From Streptococcus sp. (GTDB lineage: Bacteria > Bacillota > Bacilli > Lactobacillales > Streptococcaceae): DNA of 21,928 nucleotides. The DNA lies in NCBI GenBank assembly GCA_003521145.1, contig DOTL01000041.1, forward strand, positions 1 through 21,928, written 5' to 3'. The notes under the pieces are model-generated. The model was not told the DNA's origin. It was given only the letters and a program-made list of their open reading frames with translations, and made no database searches. A program made the position numbers and the translations under genes. Position 1 is the stretch's first letter. Every line of letters begins with the position of its first letter. Positions 15,550 through 21,928 of this stretch are shown here, piece by piece.

Positions 15550-15963
15550 TTACTCACCAAACCAAATCTGAATTTCTCGAGCGGCAGCTTCTTCTGAATC
15601 AGAGCCATGAACGATATTTGGAATCATGTCACCATATGGTGCTGTTGCAAAGTCTCCACGAATCGTCCCAGGAGCTGCATCCCCAGGATTAGTTGCTCCC
15701 ATCATATCACGCCATGACTTGATAACACCAGGGCCAGACATAATACCAATAACAGATGGACCACTCATCATGAATTCTGCAATGCTAGGGAAAAAAGGTT
15801 TATCAACCAATTGAGCATAATGTTCTCTAAGACGTTCTTCGTCAAGTGTCAGCATTTCAATTCGTTCAATAATGAAACCACGACGTTCAATACGATCAAT
15901 CACTTGTCCCATCAAGTATCGTTTTACAGCATCTGGTTTAATAATAAAAAATGTTTTTTGCAT
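15550..15963 (-). CDS. ndk: Nucleoside diphosphate kinase
   Basis: This 137-residue enzyme transfers the gamma-phosphate of ATP to NDPs through a phosphohistidine. The N-terminal MQKTFFIIKPDAV, with the phosphate-binding lysine (Lys9), and NIVHGSDS with the active His119 are both present. Length is typical. ATG 15963 is preferred because AAGG lies 8 bases upstream; an in-frame ATG five codons earlier is possible. A TAAAAT (15991-15996 on the opposite strand) preceded by TGG may be its extended -10 element. It forms a two-gene unit with the rhodanese, ending at the terminator at 15221-15245. Confidence 0.94.
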   Translation of the reverse strand: MQKTFFIIKPDAVKRYLMGQVIDRIERRGFIIERIEMLTLDEERLREHYAQLVDKPFFPSIAEFMMSGPSVIGIMSGPGVIKSWRDMMGATNPGDAAPGTIRGDFATAPYGDMIPNIVHGSDSEEAAAREIQIWFGE

Positions 15964-16030
15964 GTTCTCAACCTTCATTATTTTCTTTTTATTTTACCAT
16001 AGGAAGTATCATTTTGCAGGCAAAACCTTA

Positions 16031-16047
16031 TATAGTCTTAAACTATA
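16031..16047. promoter_or_regulatory. MET-box (MetR/MtaR-type LysR operator)
   Basis: TATAGTCTTAAACTATA matches the streptococcal MET-box TATAGTTTNAAACTATA at 16 of 17 positions. It lies 83 bp upstream of a methionine synthase-like remnant, the expected kind of target. The match and the context support each other. The consensus is quoted from memory of comparative studies of Streptococcaceae. Confidence 0.75.
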
Positions 16048-16129
16048 CCCTCAGAAAGAAAATAACTATTTTCAATTGAAATAAATAAAAAATATTATAG
16101 ATGTAAAATCTTAATTTGAGGTGAATCTT

Positions 16130-17277
16130 ATGACAATATCTAAGTTACAATTAGTTAGTTCTCTCCTTCGTCCTGCGGATCTCCGTAAATACAAGGACGA
16201 AATTGAGCACCGTGACGACATCCAGTATCCTTTCTACGATGTCCTTCCTGGTTATCAAGAAACTGAAACTGCTGATATCAAACAAATTATAGCTGACCAA
16301 AAAGCTAACGGTATTGACATTCTTACTGATGGTGAGTTTGGTCGTTCTATATGGCACTTGGACTTTGTCTGGGGTCTCAAGGGTATTGAACGCTAAATTG
16401 CTGAGCACGGTTATACATTTAAAGACCACGACGGCGGACAATATGAGACTCGTAAAGACATTGGTATTCGTATCACTGGACCACTCTCAGGTAAAAACCA
16501 CCATTAGCTAGATATCTATAAATTGGTTAAGGCTGAAGCTGCTGATGAAGATACCAAACAAACTATCTGGTGACCTTGCCCACGCCTACACTGAACTTGC
16601 TATCTTTGACCGTTTGGCCGGTCCTGGACAAGTCTATGAAACAAATGAAGACCTCAAAAAAGGTTTGATTAATGCCTATAAAGAATTCTTGGAAGAATAC
16701 AAGGCTGTCGGTGGAAAAATTGTTCAATTTGATACTGTCTCTGGGAACTTTTTGACCCATCAAACCCAGCAAGTTACTTTGCGGAAGGTAATTCTGATTT
16801 GGCAGAATTAGCTGATGAGTTTGTAGCTATCAATAATGAGGTTGTAGACTATGCTCACGAAATTGGTTTAACGGTTTGGACACACAACTGTCGTGGAAAC
16901 TATTAAAGCCGTTCTGCTGCCGAAGGAACTTATGAAGCCATTGCTAAGAAGTTCTTGGTAGAGCAACACTATGATTGTTTCTTCCTTGAATGGGACAGCG
17001 TGGTACAGCTGGTGAAATCAAGGCTCTCGAAGCCCTCAAAGATAGCAAAGCTGAAGTCGTACTAGGACTTCTGTCATATAAAACAACTGAACTTGATGAC
17101 GAAGAACGTGTTCTTGACTTGCTTGAAAAAGCTAGTCAAATCCTTCCTAAAGAACGTCTCTTCCTTTCTCACCAATGTGGTTTTGCCTCATGTGACCCAG
17201 GTAATGAGTTGGCAACACCACAACAATGGGCTAAAATTAAACAAGGTCAAGATATCGCTAAGAAATTCTTTGGTTAA
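16130..17277 (+). pseudogene. B12-independent methionine synthase-like (MetE C-domain/YxjG type), decayed
   Basis: The start MTISKLQLVSSLLRP is preceded by GAGGTG. The frame reads ILTDGEFGRSIWHLDFVW, typical of the short MetE-like proteins (about 375 residues) that use methyl-folate or another donor to methylate homocysteine. Six lesions: TAA at 16394, TAG at 16505, a frameshift near 16560-16572, a one-base loss near 16733 (restoring LWELFDPSNPASYFAEG), TAA at 16904 (NY-stop-SRSAAEG, probably from CAA), and a frameshift near 16997 (EWDS to RGTAGEIKA). Zinc-ligand regions WTHNCRGN and SHQCGFASCD remain readable, ending KKFFG at 17277. It is clearly inactive, with its MET-box and ribosome site still recognisable. 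Confidence 0.92.
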
Positions 17278-17296
17278 TTGAATACTTTTAGATCTG

Positions 17297-17330
17297 AAAA
17301 ATACCTTACCGAATTCGGTAAGGTATTTTT
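17297..17330. terminator. Bidirectional terminator
   Basis: AAAATACCTTACCG and its perfect complement flank AATT, with A and T tails on the two sides. It separates the methionine synthase remnant (plus) from trmFO (minus, stop at 17338). Confidence 0.9.
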
Positions 17331-17337
17331 ATGTTGT

Positions 17338-18681
17338 CTAAGCTTGAATAAAAGGTTGTAAATCTTTAAGAGCACGCTCAGCAATTTTTTCATAGCGCTC
17401 TTTCTTGTCACGAATACGTGACCCTTCCAACTCTTTGATAATACCAAAGTTAATATTCATTGGTTGGAAATGTTTGCTTTCAGCATGCGTCACATAATAT
17501 GGGAGACTTCCGATAGCTGTTGTATGAGGGAAAATAAGTTCCTCTTCACCCTTAAAGAGACGGGCTGCGTTGATTCCAGCAACCAAACCTGAGGCCGCTG
17601 ATTCAACATAACCTTCAACACCAGTCATTTGTCCCGCAAAGAACAAATTAGGGTCTGATTTTGATTGGAAAGTCTGCTTAAGCAAGTTTGGCGAATCCAT
17701 GTAAGAGTTGCGGTGCATAACCCCATAACGTACAAATTCAGCATTTTCAAGACCTGGAATCATTTGGAAGACACGCTTTTGCTCCCCCCATTTGAGGTGG
17801 GTTTGGAAACCAACGATATTATAGAGGCTACCAGCCGCATTGTCCTGACGAAGCTGAACAACCGCATAAGGGGTCTTAAAGTCGCTGTCACGTGGCCCTT
17901 TGTAATCCTCAGGATACTCCAAACCAACCGGTTTCATAGGACCATAGAGCATTGTCTTGATACCACGTTTAGCCATGACCTCGATAGGCATACACCCTTC
18001 GAAATACTTTTCTTTCTCAAAGGAATTCAAAGGAGCTTCTTCAGCTGTTGTCAAAGCCTCATGGAAAGCCATGAACTCTTCCTTAGTCATTGGACAGTTT
18101 AGATAAGCTGCTTCACCCTTGTCATAGCGTGACTTAAGGTAAACCTTGTTCATGTCGATAGTCGCTTTATCAACGATTGGTGCAGCGGCATCATAGAAAT
18201 AAAAGTCATCACCACCGTTAAGTTCATGGATTTTTTCAGCTAAAGCATCAGAAGTCAAAGGACCTGAAGCAATAACTGTAATGGCATCATCAGGAATCTC
18301 TGTGATTTCTTCACGGATAACTTCAATTAGTGGATGATTTTCAATTTCTGCTGTCACTGCTTCTGCATAACCTTCACGGTCCACCGCCATGGCACCACCA
18401 GCTGGCACACGGTGAGCTTCTCCATTTCGCATAATAATAGAGTCCAAGCGACGCATTTCTTCTTTAAGAAGCCCAACAGCATTGGTCAAACTATCACCAC
18501 GGAAAGAGTTAGAACAAACTAATTCTGCAAAATTTGTTGTCTTATGCTGTGGTGTTGCTTTGACCCCACGCATTTCATAAAGTTTTACTGGAATACCACG
18601 TTTGGCAATCTGATAAGCCGCCTCGGATCCGGCCAAACCAGCTCCAATCACGTTAATAAAATCTGCTTTTGATTGAGACAT
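17338..18681 (-). CDS. trmFO: tRNA (uracil-54,C5) methyltransferase, folate/FAD-dependent (TrmFO)
   Basis: This 447-residue flavoprotein (formerly Gid) makes ribothymidine at U54 of tRNAs, using methylene-tetrahydrofolate and reduced FAD. The FAD-binding GAGLAGSE is at 13-20. The two catalytic cysteines correspond to Cys56 (VCSNS) and Cys230 (FEGCMP), matching Cys53 and Cys226 of the Bacillus enzyme. The second dinucleotide motif FFAGQMTGVEGYVESAASG is near 370-390. Length is normal. AGAGGT precedes the ATG. A TGCTATACT extended -10 lies at 18753-18761, with a leader of about 65 nt containing a 17-codon ORF. Confidence 0.96.
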   Translation of the reverse strand: MSQSKADFINVIGAGLAGSEAAYQIAKRGIPVKLYEMRGVKATPQHKTTNFAELVCSNSFRGDSLTNAVGLLKEEMRRLDSIIMRNGEAHRVPAGGAMAVDREGYAEAVTAEIENHPLIEVIREEITEIPDDAITVIASGPLTSDALAEKIHELNGGDDFYFYDAAAPIVDKATIDMNKVYLKSRYDKGEAAYLNCPMTKEEFMAFHEALTTAEEAPLNSFEKEKYFEGCMPIEVMAKRGIKTMLYGPMKPVGLEYPEDYKGPRDSDFKTPYAVVQLRQDNAAGSLYNIVGFQTHLKWGEQKRVFQMIPGLENAEFVRYGVMHRNSYMDSPNLLKQTFQSKSDPNLFFAGQMTGVEGYVESAASGLVAGINAARLFKGEEELIFPHTTAIGSLPYYVTHAESKHFQPMNINFGIIKELEGSRIRDKKERYEKIAERALKDLQPFIQA

Positions 18682-18685
18682 GACA

Positions 18686-18739
18686 CTAATACCTCTTGGG
18701 GAACAAGATGAAATCCTGCTCCCACAAATCTTTCTTCAT
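18686..18739 (-). CDS. Possible leader ORF (17 aa) before trmFO
   Basis: ATG 18739 to TAG 18686 reads MKKDLWEQDFILFPKRY, and AAGAG lies shortly before the ATG. It sits wholly within the trmFO 5' leader and ends 4 bp before the trmFO start codon. The same segment can fold a 7-bp stem (GGGAGCA with TGTTCCC). It may be chance: the codons show no attenuation-like repeats. Confidence 0.2.
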   Translation of the reverse strand: MKKDLWEQDFILFPKRY

Positions 18740-18752
18740 TTTTACTCTTAGT

Positions 18753-18761
18753 AGTATAGCA
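18753..18761 (-). promoter_or_regulatory. Extended -10 promoter of trmFO
   Basis: TGCTATACT on the minus strand (TGN plus a TATAAT-like hexamer). It lies immediately after the terminator of the upstream kinase gene. No good -35 is visible. Confidence 0.5.
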
Positions 18762-18789
18762 AAAAACTCCTCATCTGGCGACTAGGAGT
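18761..18789 (-). terminator. Terminator after the histidine kinase gene
   Basis: ACTCCT and AGGAGT pair around a 12-nt loop, followed on the minus strand by six T. It begins about 10 bp after the kinase stop at 18799. Confidence 0.6.
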
Positions 18790-18798
18790 AATTTGTAT

Positions 18799-20175
18799 TT
18801 AAAGGGGTAAAATGATAGTCACTTTAGCACTACCCGTGCCATTGTCATTTGCAAGAGAAAGACTACCATAGTGTAAACGAATAATATCATTGGCAATAGT
18901 CAAGCCAAGACCACTGTGATTGCGGCTCTGTCTACTTTTATCCTCTTGATAAAAGAGCTGAGTGGCCTTTTCAATTGATTCAAGGGAAAATCCGGGACCA
19001 GAATCAAGGCAGATAAACTTGAATTCATCATCTTCTACCCTAGCAGTTAAGAGCAGCTGACTACCACTAGACGTATGCTCTACCGCATTCGAAACGATAT
19101 TCATAAAAGCTCGATTCAATAAGGACCTGTCCCAATTGCCTATGAATTCTTTCTCAATTTCCTTCTTGTCAAATACCACATTGATTTGTTTTGTTTGAGC
19201 TAATGACAAGGTTTGGTCGTAAATGTATTCAACAAATTCCTTAACTGGAACTTCTTCAAGCGTCAGGGTCTTCTTCAAACTCATTTTGTTGAGTTCTGAC
19301 AACTCTTTTACATAAGCATCAACCTGTGCAATTCCTTTTTGAAAATGCTCTAACAAGTCCATTTGATTTTCATCCAAGGACGTCATAGCTAAGAGTTCCG
19401 CATTTCCACGAGCAACTGTTAGGGGCGTCTTTAAGTCATGTGTCAGGGCAGAAATCTGATTTTGTTTATCTTGCTCTGCCTTCCAATTTTCCATCAAAGA
19501 CTCACGAAGTGCTACACGCATATGATCCAAACCACTTAACACTTGATTAAATTCCTTAATTGTAGACTGAGAAGTTTGAAAATCCAAATCTTGTTGGGAA
19601 ATTTTTTCACTAGCTCTCAGTATCGGTCTAAGCTGCTGGCGTAACCTACTTGTGTATAAGAGTGTTAGAGCCATAAATATAAGGATGACCGACACCATCA
19701 TTGAGCTAATCATCAATAAATCAGCATTGGGAAAATGCTGATTCATCCACTCATTACGGTACCGAGGTGATAGTTGATAATTGACAATGACTATGCCATC
19801 TGACCGTTCAAAAGACTGAAAATAGCCGTATCTTCCACCGTGAGCATTCTTGAATTGGTAATTTAGTAAGGATTCTTCCTGCAAGTTAACTGGTATGTTA
19901 GACTTCTTAAGCTTAAAATCTCTAGTCAAAAAGACATAGCGAGTACCATCGGGCAAGACATCTGGATTAAAGACCTTAGAAGTTTCAATATCATTCCTGA
20001 CAGCAGACAAATCACTTTCTACCCGATTTGCTGGAATCACAACGCCAAAACGATAAGACAAGCTGAACAAAGACAAAATAAGTAGGCCACAGATTGCTGA
20101 TAGAACTGTAAGACTGACGACATAAGATAACAAAATTGTTCTTAGAGAGTGTTCTCGTTTTTTAATTAATGCCAC
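18799..20175 (-). CDS. Membrane sensor histidine kinase
   Basis: This 458-residue kinase has two membrane segments (about 13-40 and 152-175) enclosing an extracellular sensor region of about 110 residues. A HAMP-like linker (176-235) follows. The H-box is ALTHDLKTPLT (His246), the N-box is NIVSNAVEHT (around Asn363), and the ATP lid motifs are DSGPGFS (391-397) and SGLGLTIA (421-428). All catalytic elements are present. It starts with GTG at 20175, overlapping the last codons of the regulator gene by 10 bp, which indicates translational coupling. The lid and C-terminal region resemble lantibiotic-sensing kinases of the NisK/SpaK branch, judged by eye. The signal is unknown, and no lantibiotic precursor or transporter is in the window. 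Confidence 0.9.
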   Translation of the reverse strand: MALIKKREHSLRTILLSYVVSLTVLSAICGLLILSLFSLSYRFGVVIPANRVESDLSAVRNDIETSKVFNPDVLPDGTRYVFLTRDFKLKKSNIPVNLQEESLLNYQFKNAHGGRYGYFQSFERSDGIVIVNYQLSPRYRNEWMNQHFPNADLLMISSMMVSVILIFMALTLLYTSRLRQQLRPILRASEKISQQDLDFQTSQSTIKEFNQVLSGLDHMRVALRESLMENWKAEQDKQNQISALTHDLKTPLTVARGNAELLAMTSLDENQMDLLEHFQKGIAQVDAYVKELSELNKMSLKKTLTLEEVPVKEFVEYIYDQTLSLAQTKQINVVFDKKEIEKEFIGNWDRSLLNRAFMNIVSNAVEHTSSGSQLLLTARVEDDEFKFICLDSGPGFSLESIEKATQLFYQEDKSRQSRNHSGLGLTIANDIIRLHYGSLSLANDNGTGSAKVTIILPL

Positions 20176-20825
20176 TTGTAACCAATCCCCCAGACTGTTT
20201 CAATAGGATTTTGCCCAACATCTTTGAGCTTTGCACGGATATTTTTAATATGTTCAGCCACTGCTGTTGGACTTCCTTTATCCTTATAGCCGTACAAATG
20301 CGTGTAAATTTGCTCTTTGGAAAATACTTGGCCCTTATTTTCAGCCAGAAACTGACAAATACCATATTCCGACTTAGTCAAATCTAACAAGTGATTCTCA
20401 ACATAAAGCTCCTGAGCCGACAAATCAAACTGAAAATCTCCAAGTGAAAGCTTATGGTGACGTTCACGATTTTCACGTCTCAAGTGAGCCGCAACACGCG
20501 CCTGGAGTTCTTTAACACTAAATGGTTTGCAAATATAATCATCCGCTCCATAGCTCAACCCCTGAACGATATCTCCCTCTTGCGTTCTCGCTGTAATAAA
20601 GAGGATAGGACAATCCACCTGTTCCCGAATGTCATTACAAAACTGGAGACCGTTAACATCAGGCATCATAATATCCAGCAATATCAAGTCAAACCGTGAC
20701 AACGAGTTCTTATCCAAATCTAAAACACTTGTAAACCCCGTCACCTTATGATTTTGAAGCTCTAGAGCCTTTACAACCAATTGAACAATATCTTCCTGAT
20801 CATCAACAACAAGTATCTGAGCCAT
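20166..20825 (-). CDS. OmpR-family response regulator
   Basis: This 219-residue regulator has a receiver domain with the acidic pair Asp8-Asp9, phosphoacceptor Asp51 (LLDIMMPD), Thr79 and Lys100 (CKPFS). A C-terminal winged helix follows at about 125-219, ending TVWGIGYKWH. ATG 20825 is chosen because AAAGGAG lies just upstream; the earlier in-frame ATG at 20840 would include that site. It pairs with the overlapping kinase gene. The ending and the AVAEHIKNIRAKL helix resemble NisR/SpaR-type regulators. The target promoters are unknown. It follows the TraX-family gene by about 35 bp, so the three genes may form one operon. Confidence 0.92.
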   Translation of the reverse strand: MAQILVVDDQEDIVQLVVKALELQNHKVTGFTSVLDLDKNSLSRFDLILLDIMMPDVNGLQFCNDIREQVDCPILFITARTQEGDIVQGLSYGADDYICKPFSVKELQARVAAHLRRENRERHHKLSLGDFQFDLSAQELYVENHLLDLTKSEYGICQFLAENKGQVFSKEQIYTHLYGYKDKGSPTAVAEHIKNIRAKLKDVGQNPIETVWGIGYKWH

Positions 20826-20860
20826 GACCTCTCCTTTCATACAAAGTTACCCTTATCATA

Positions 20861-21685
20861 TCATCTATAGAGGAGAACTGACAAGGCGTAGAGGAGATAA
20901 ATATGAGTAGGGTAAAAGACATAGAACAAATATTTTGACCCGTTCCCTCTTTGACCGTTATAACAAAGCATTAAGGGAGATGCAAATATTTCCATCCATT
21001 CAATGTATTTAAACATTAAATCGTGAAAAGAAGGTCTACTTAGAACAATCCCCATTAGTACCCAAACAAAACTAACACTCACAAAAGCAAGCACTTCTTT
21101 CTTAAGATTCTTGTGACAAAGATACATAGCGATACCAGTCAAAAGTAACCACGTTCCTCCATCACTGATTAATGTATGAACTGGCAATACTGTAAAATTG
21201 AGTAAATTTAGCAGAAAACCTAACATATGTTTGTTCACACTTAGCAGATAAAATGGGAACATTAGCAATGGGAGTAATATTGGGAAAAGTAGGGTTGGGA
21301 TTCCTTTAAGGTATTTCTTTTCTTGAATCCAAGCAATACCTTGAAGAGCAACAAGCAAGATAGCGAATGATGACAGCATCATATTTTGTGGAAAGAAACC
21401 ATCTGGTCTCACAAGAGAATGTAGAAAATTATAAAATCCAAACTGAATCAATCCCATCAAAATCGCTAAAGCATAAATCTTTAGGAAGTATTTTTTTCGA
21501 TTATGTGTATGAACAAAACCTTCAATCACAGCAAAAAGGAACAAGGGGGCCGCTAATCTCCCAATCATAGTAAACAAAATTGGTATTTTTCCTGTATAAT
21601 CAAAAAAGTAATGAATATGGTCAAATACCATAGTAATTAAGGCTATATATTTGAGCTGGAAACCTGATAGACTTAAACGTTTCAT
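20861..21685 (-). CDS. TraX-family integral membrane protein
   Basis: This 274-residue protein has about eight hydrophobic segments. It opens SLSGFQLKYIALITMVFDH, the TraX-family signature (hydrophobic segment ending in an Asp-His pair), followed by GRLAAPLFLFAVIEGF and HTHNRKKYFLKIY. TraX of F plasmid is tied to pilin N-acetylation; streptococcal chromosomal members are probably membrane acyltransferase-like proteins of unknown target. ATG 21685 is chosen for its upstream AAAGGAG; an earlier in-frame start lacks support. It is probably first in an operon with the response regulator and kinase, which suggests a link to envelope sensing, though this is inference. Confidence 0.8.
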   Translation of the reverse strand: MKRLSLSGFQLKYIALITMVFDHIHYFFDYTGKIPILFTMIGRLAAPLFLFAVIEGFVHTHNRKKYFLKIYALAILMGLIQFGFYNFLHSLVRPDGFFPQNMMLSSFAILLVALQGIAWIQEKKYLKGIPTLLFPILLPLLMFPFYLLSVNKHMLGFLLNLLNFTVLPVHTLISDGGTWLLLTGIAMYLCHKNLKKEVLAFVSVSFVWVLMGIVLSRPSFHDLMFKYIEWMEIFASPLMLCYNGQRGNGSKYLFYVFYPTHIYLLYALSVLLYR

Positions 21686-21784
21686 AATAACTCTCCTTTC
21701 TTTCAACCTCAGTATAAAAAACAAATTTAAGGAAAGTATCAGTTTTTCTGATAAAATATAAAAAAGCTATCTCAAGACTTAACG

Positions 21785-21837
21785 GCTCTATAATTTCTGT
21801 AGTGGGTAAAACCACTGTAGAGATTATAGAGCTTTTT
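21785..21837 (+). terminator. 21-bp hairpin with T-run beside the IS end
   Basis: Arms 21785-21805 and 21812-21832 pair along all 21 positions as plus-strand RNA, with three G-U wobbles that would be mismatches on the minus strand. The loop is GTAAAA, and TTTTT follows. It is therefore built to fold in plus-strand transcripts, pointing toward the transposase gene. It could be an intrinsic terminator shielding or belonging to the IS, or a small palindromic repeat. Confidence 0.65.
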
Positions 21838-21928
21838 GAGTCTACACAAAAAGTCCCATAAGAACTATAATGAAAAGCGACAAAACTACCATTAGGAAGA
21901 ACTTATGAGACCTATTAAGAATACCACA
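21831..21928 (+). mobile_element. Left end of an ISL3-like insertion sequence (partial)
   Basis: The stretch GAGTCTACACAAAAAGTCCC, followed by ACTATAATGAAAAGCGACAA and a transposase start, resembles the 5' ends of streptococcal ISL3-family elements (IS1193/IS1167 type) as I remember them. The exact boundary and terminal repeat cannot be fixed because the other end lies outside the window. Confidence 0.55.
21905..21928 (+). CDS. Transposase start, ISL3 family (partial, cut by window end)
   Basis: ATG 21905 is preceded by AGGAAG. The eight visible codons read MRPIKNTT, similar to the MRLIxNTT start of streptococcal ISL3 transposases. TATAAT at about 21867 may be its -10. Too short for certainty. 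Confidence 0.5.

Noticed and set aside
17665..18102. 145-codon plus-strand open frame
   Set aside because: It is antisense to trmFO, which is complete and well supported; composition mirrors the opposite strand.
1..21928. CRISPR array, tRNA, rRNA or riboswitch
   Set aside because: I saw no regularly spaced direct repeats, no cloverleaf or CCA-type ends and no conserved riboswitch cores. A covariance-model scan would be the decisive test and was not run.

Overview
The window looks like low-GC Streptococcus chromosome, most likely the thermophilus/salivarius group. The grounds are a catabolic acetolactate synthase/decarboxylase pair, streptococcal zinc-efflux and regulator genes, a streptococcal-type MET-box, an ISL3-like insertion sequence end, and an unusually high density of decayed genes. 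This is an inference from recognised families; no rRNA or other taxonomic marker is present.

Layout. 1-1108: a broken DUF915-type alpha/beta hydrolase (minus) with a terminator hairpin, then a tiny ORF. 1120-4356 (minus): a zinc alcohol dehydrogenase, a stand-alone ferrochelatase, and the zinc exporter CzcD. 4357-5935 (plus): the divergent TetR regulator SczA with two matching 15-bp operators in the shared promoter region, then two small membrane proteins. 5999-7718: two gene remnants meeting head to head, a frameshifted 5'-truncated short-chain dehydrogenase (minus) and the 3' part of an FtsX-like ABC permease (plus). 7824-10235 (minus): alsS-budA, which converts pyruvate to acetoin, with an array of TTGTGA half-sites around its promoter. 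10449-14178 (minus): a hypothetical protein, a decayed membrane-anchored coiled-coil protein, LepA (EF4), and a 54-residue membrane protein. 14277-15042 (minus): a butA-like acetoin/diacetyl reductase with two stops and a frameshift. 15255-15963 (minus): rhodanese and nucleoside diphosphate kinase. 16031-17277 (plus): a MET-box followed by a heavily decayed B12-independent methionine synthase-like gene. 17338-18681 (minus): TrmFO. 18799-21685 (minus): a two-component system resembling lantibiotic NisRK types, plus a TraX-family membrane protein. 21785-21928: a 21-bp hairpin and the left end of an ISL3-like element running off the window.

Functional picture. alsS-budA is intact but the acetoin reductase in the same region is dead, so the route encoded here ends at acetoin. 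Six genes are pseudogenes (hydrolase, SDR, ABC permease, coiled-coil protein, butA, methionine synthase-like), while housekeeping genes (lepA, ndk, trmFO) and zinc defence are intact. This fits reductive evolution in a nutrient-rich niche such as milk. I found no CRISPR array, tRNA or rRNA gene, and no clearly new multi-gene system. The best leads are regulatory: the double SczA operator, the TTGTGA array at alsS and the surviving MET-box. The orphan ferrochelatase is also of interest.
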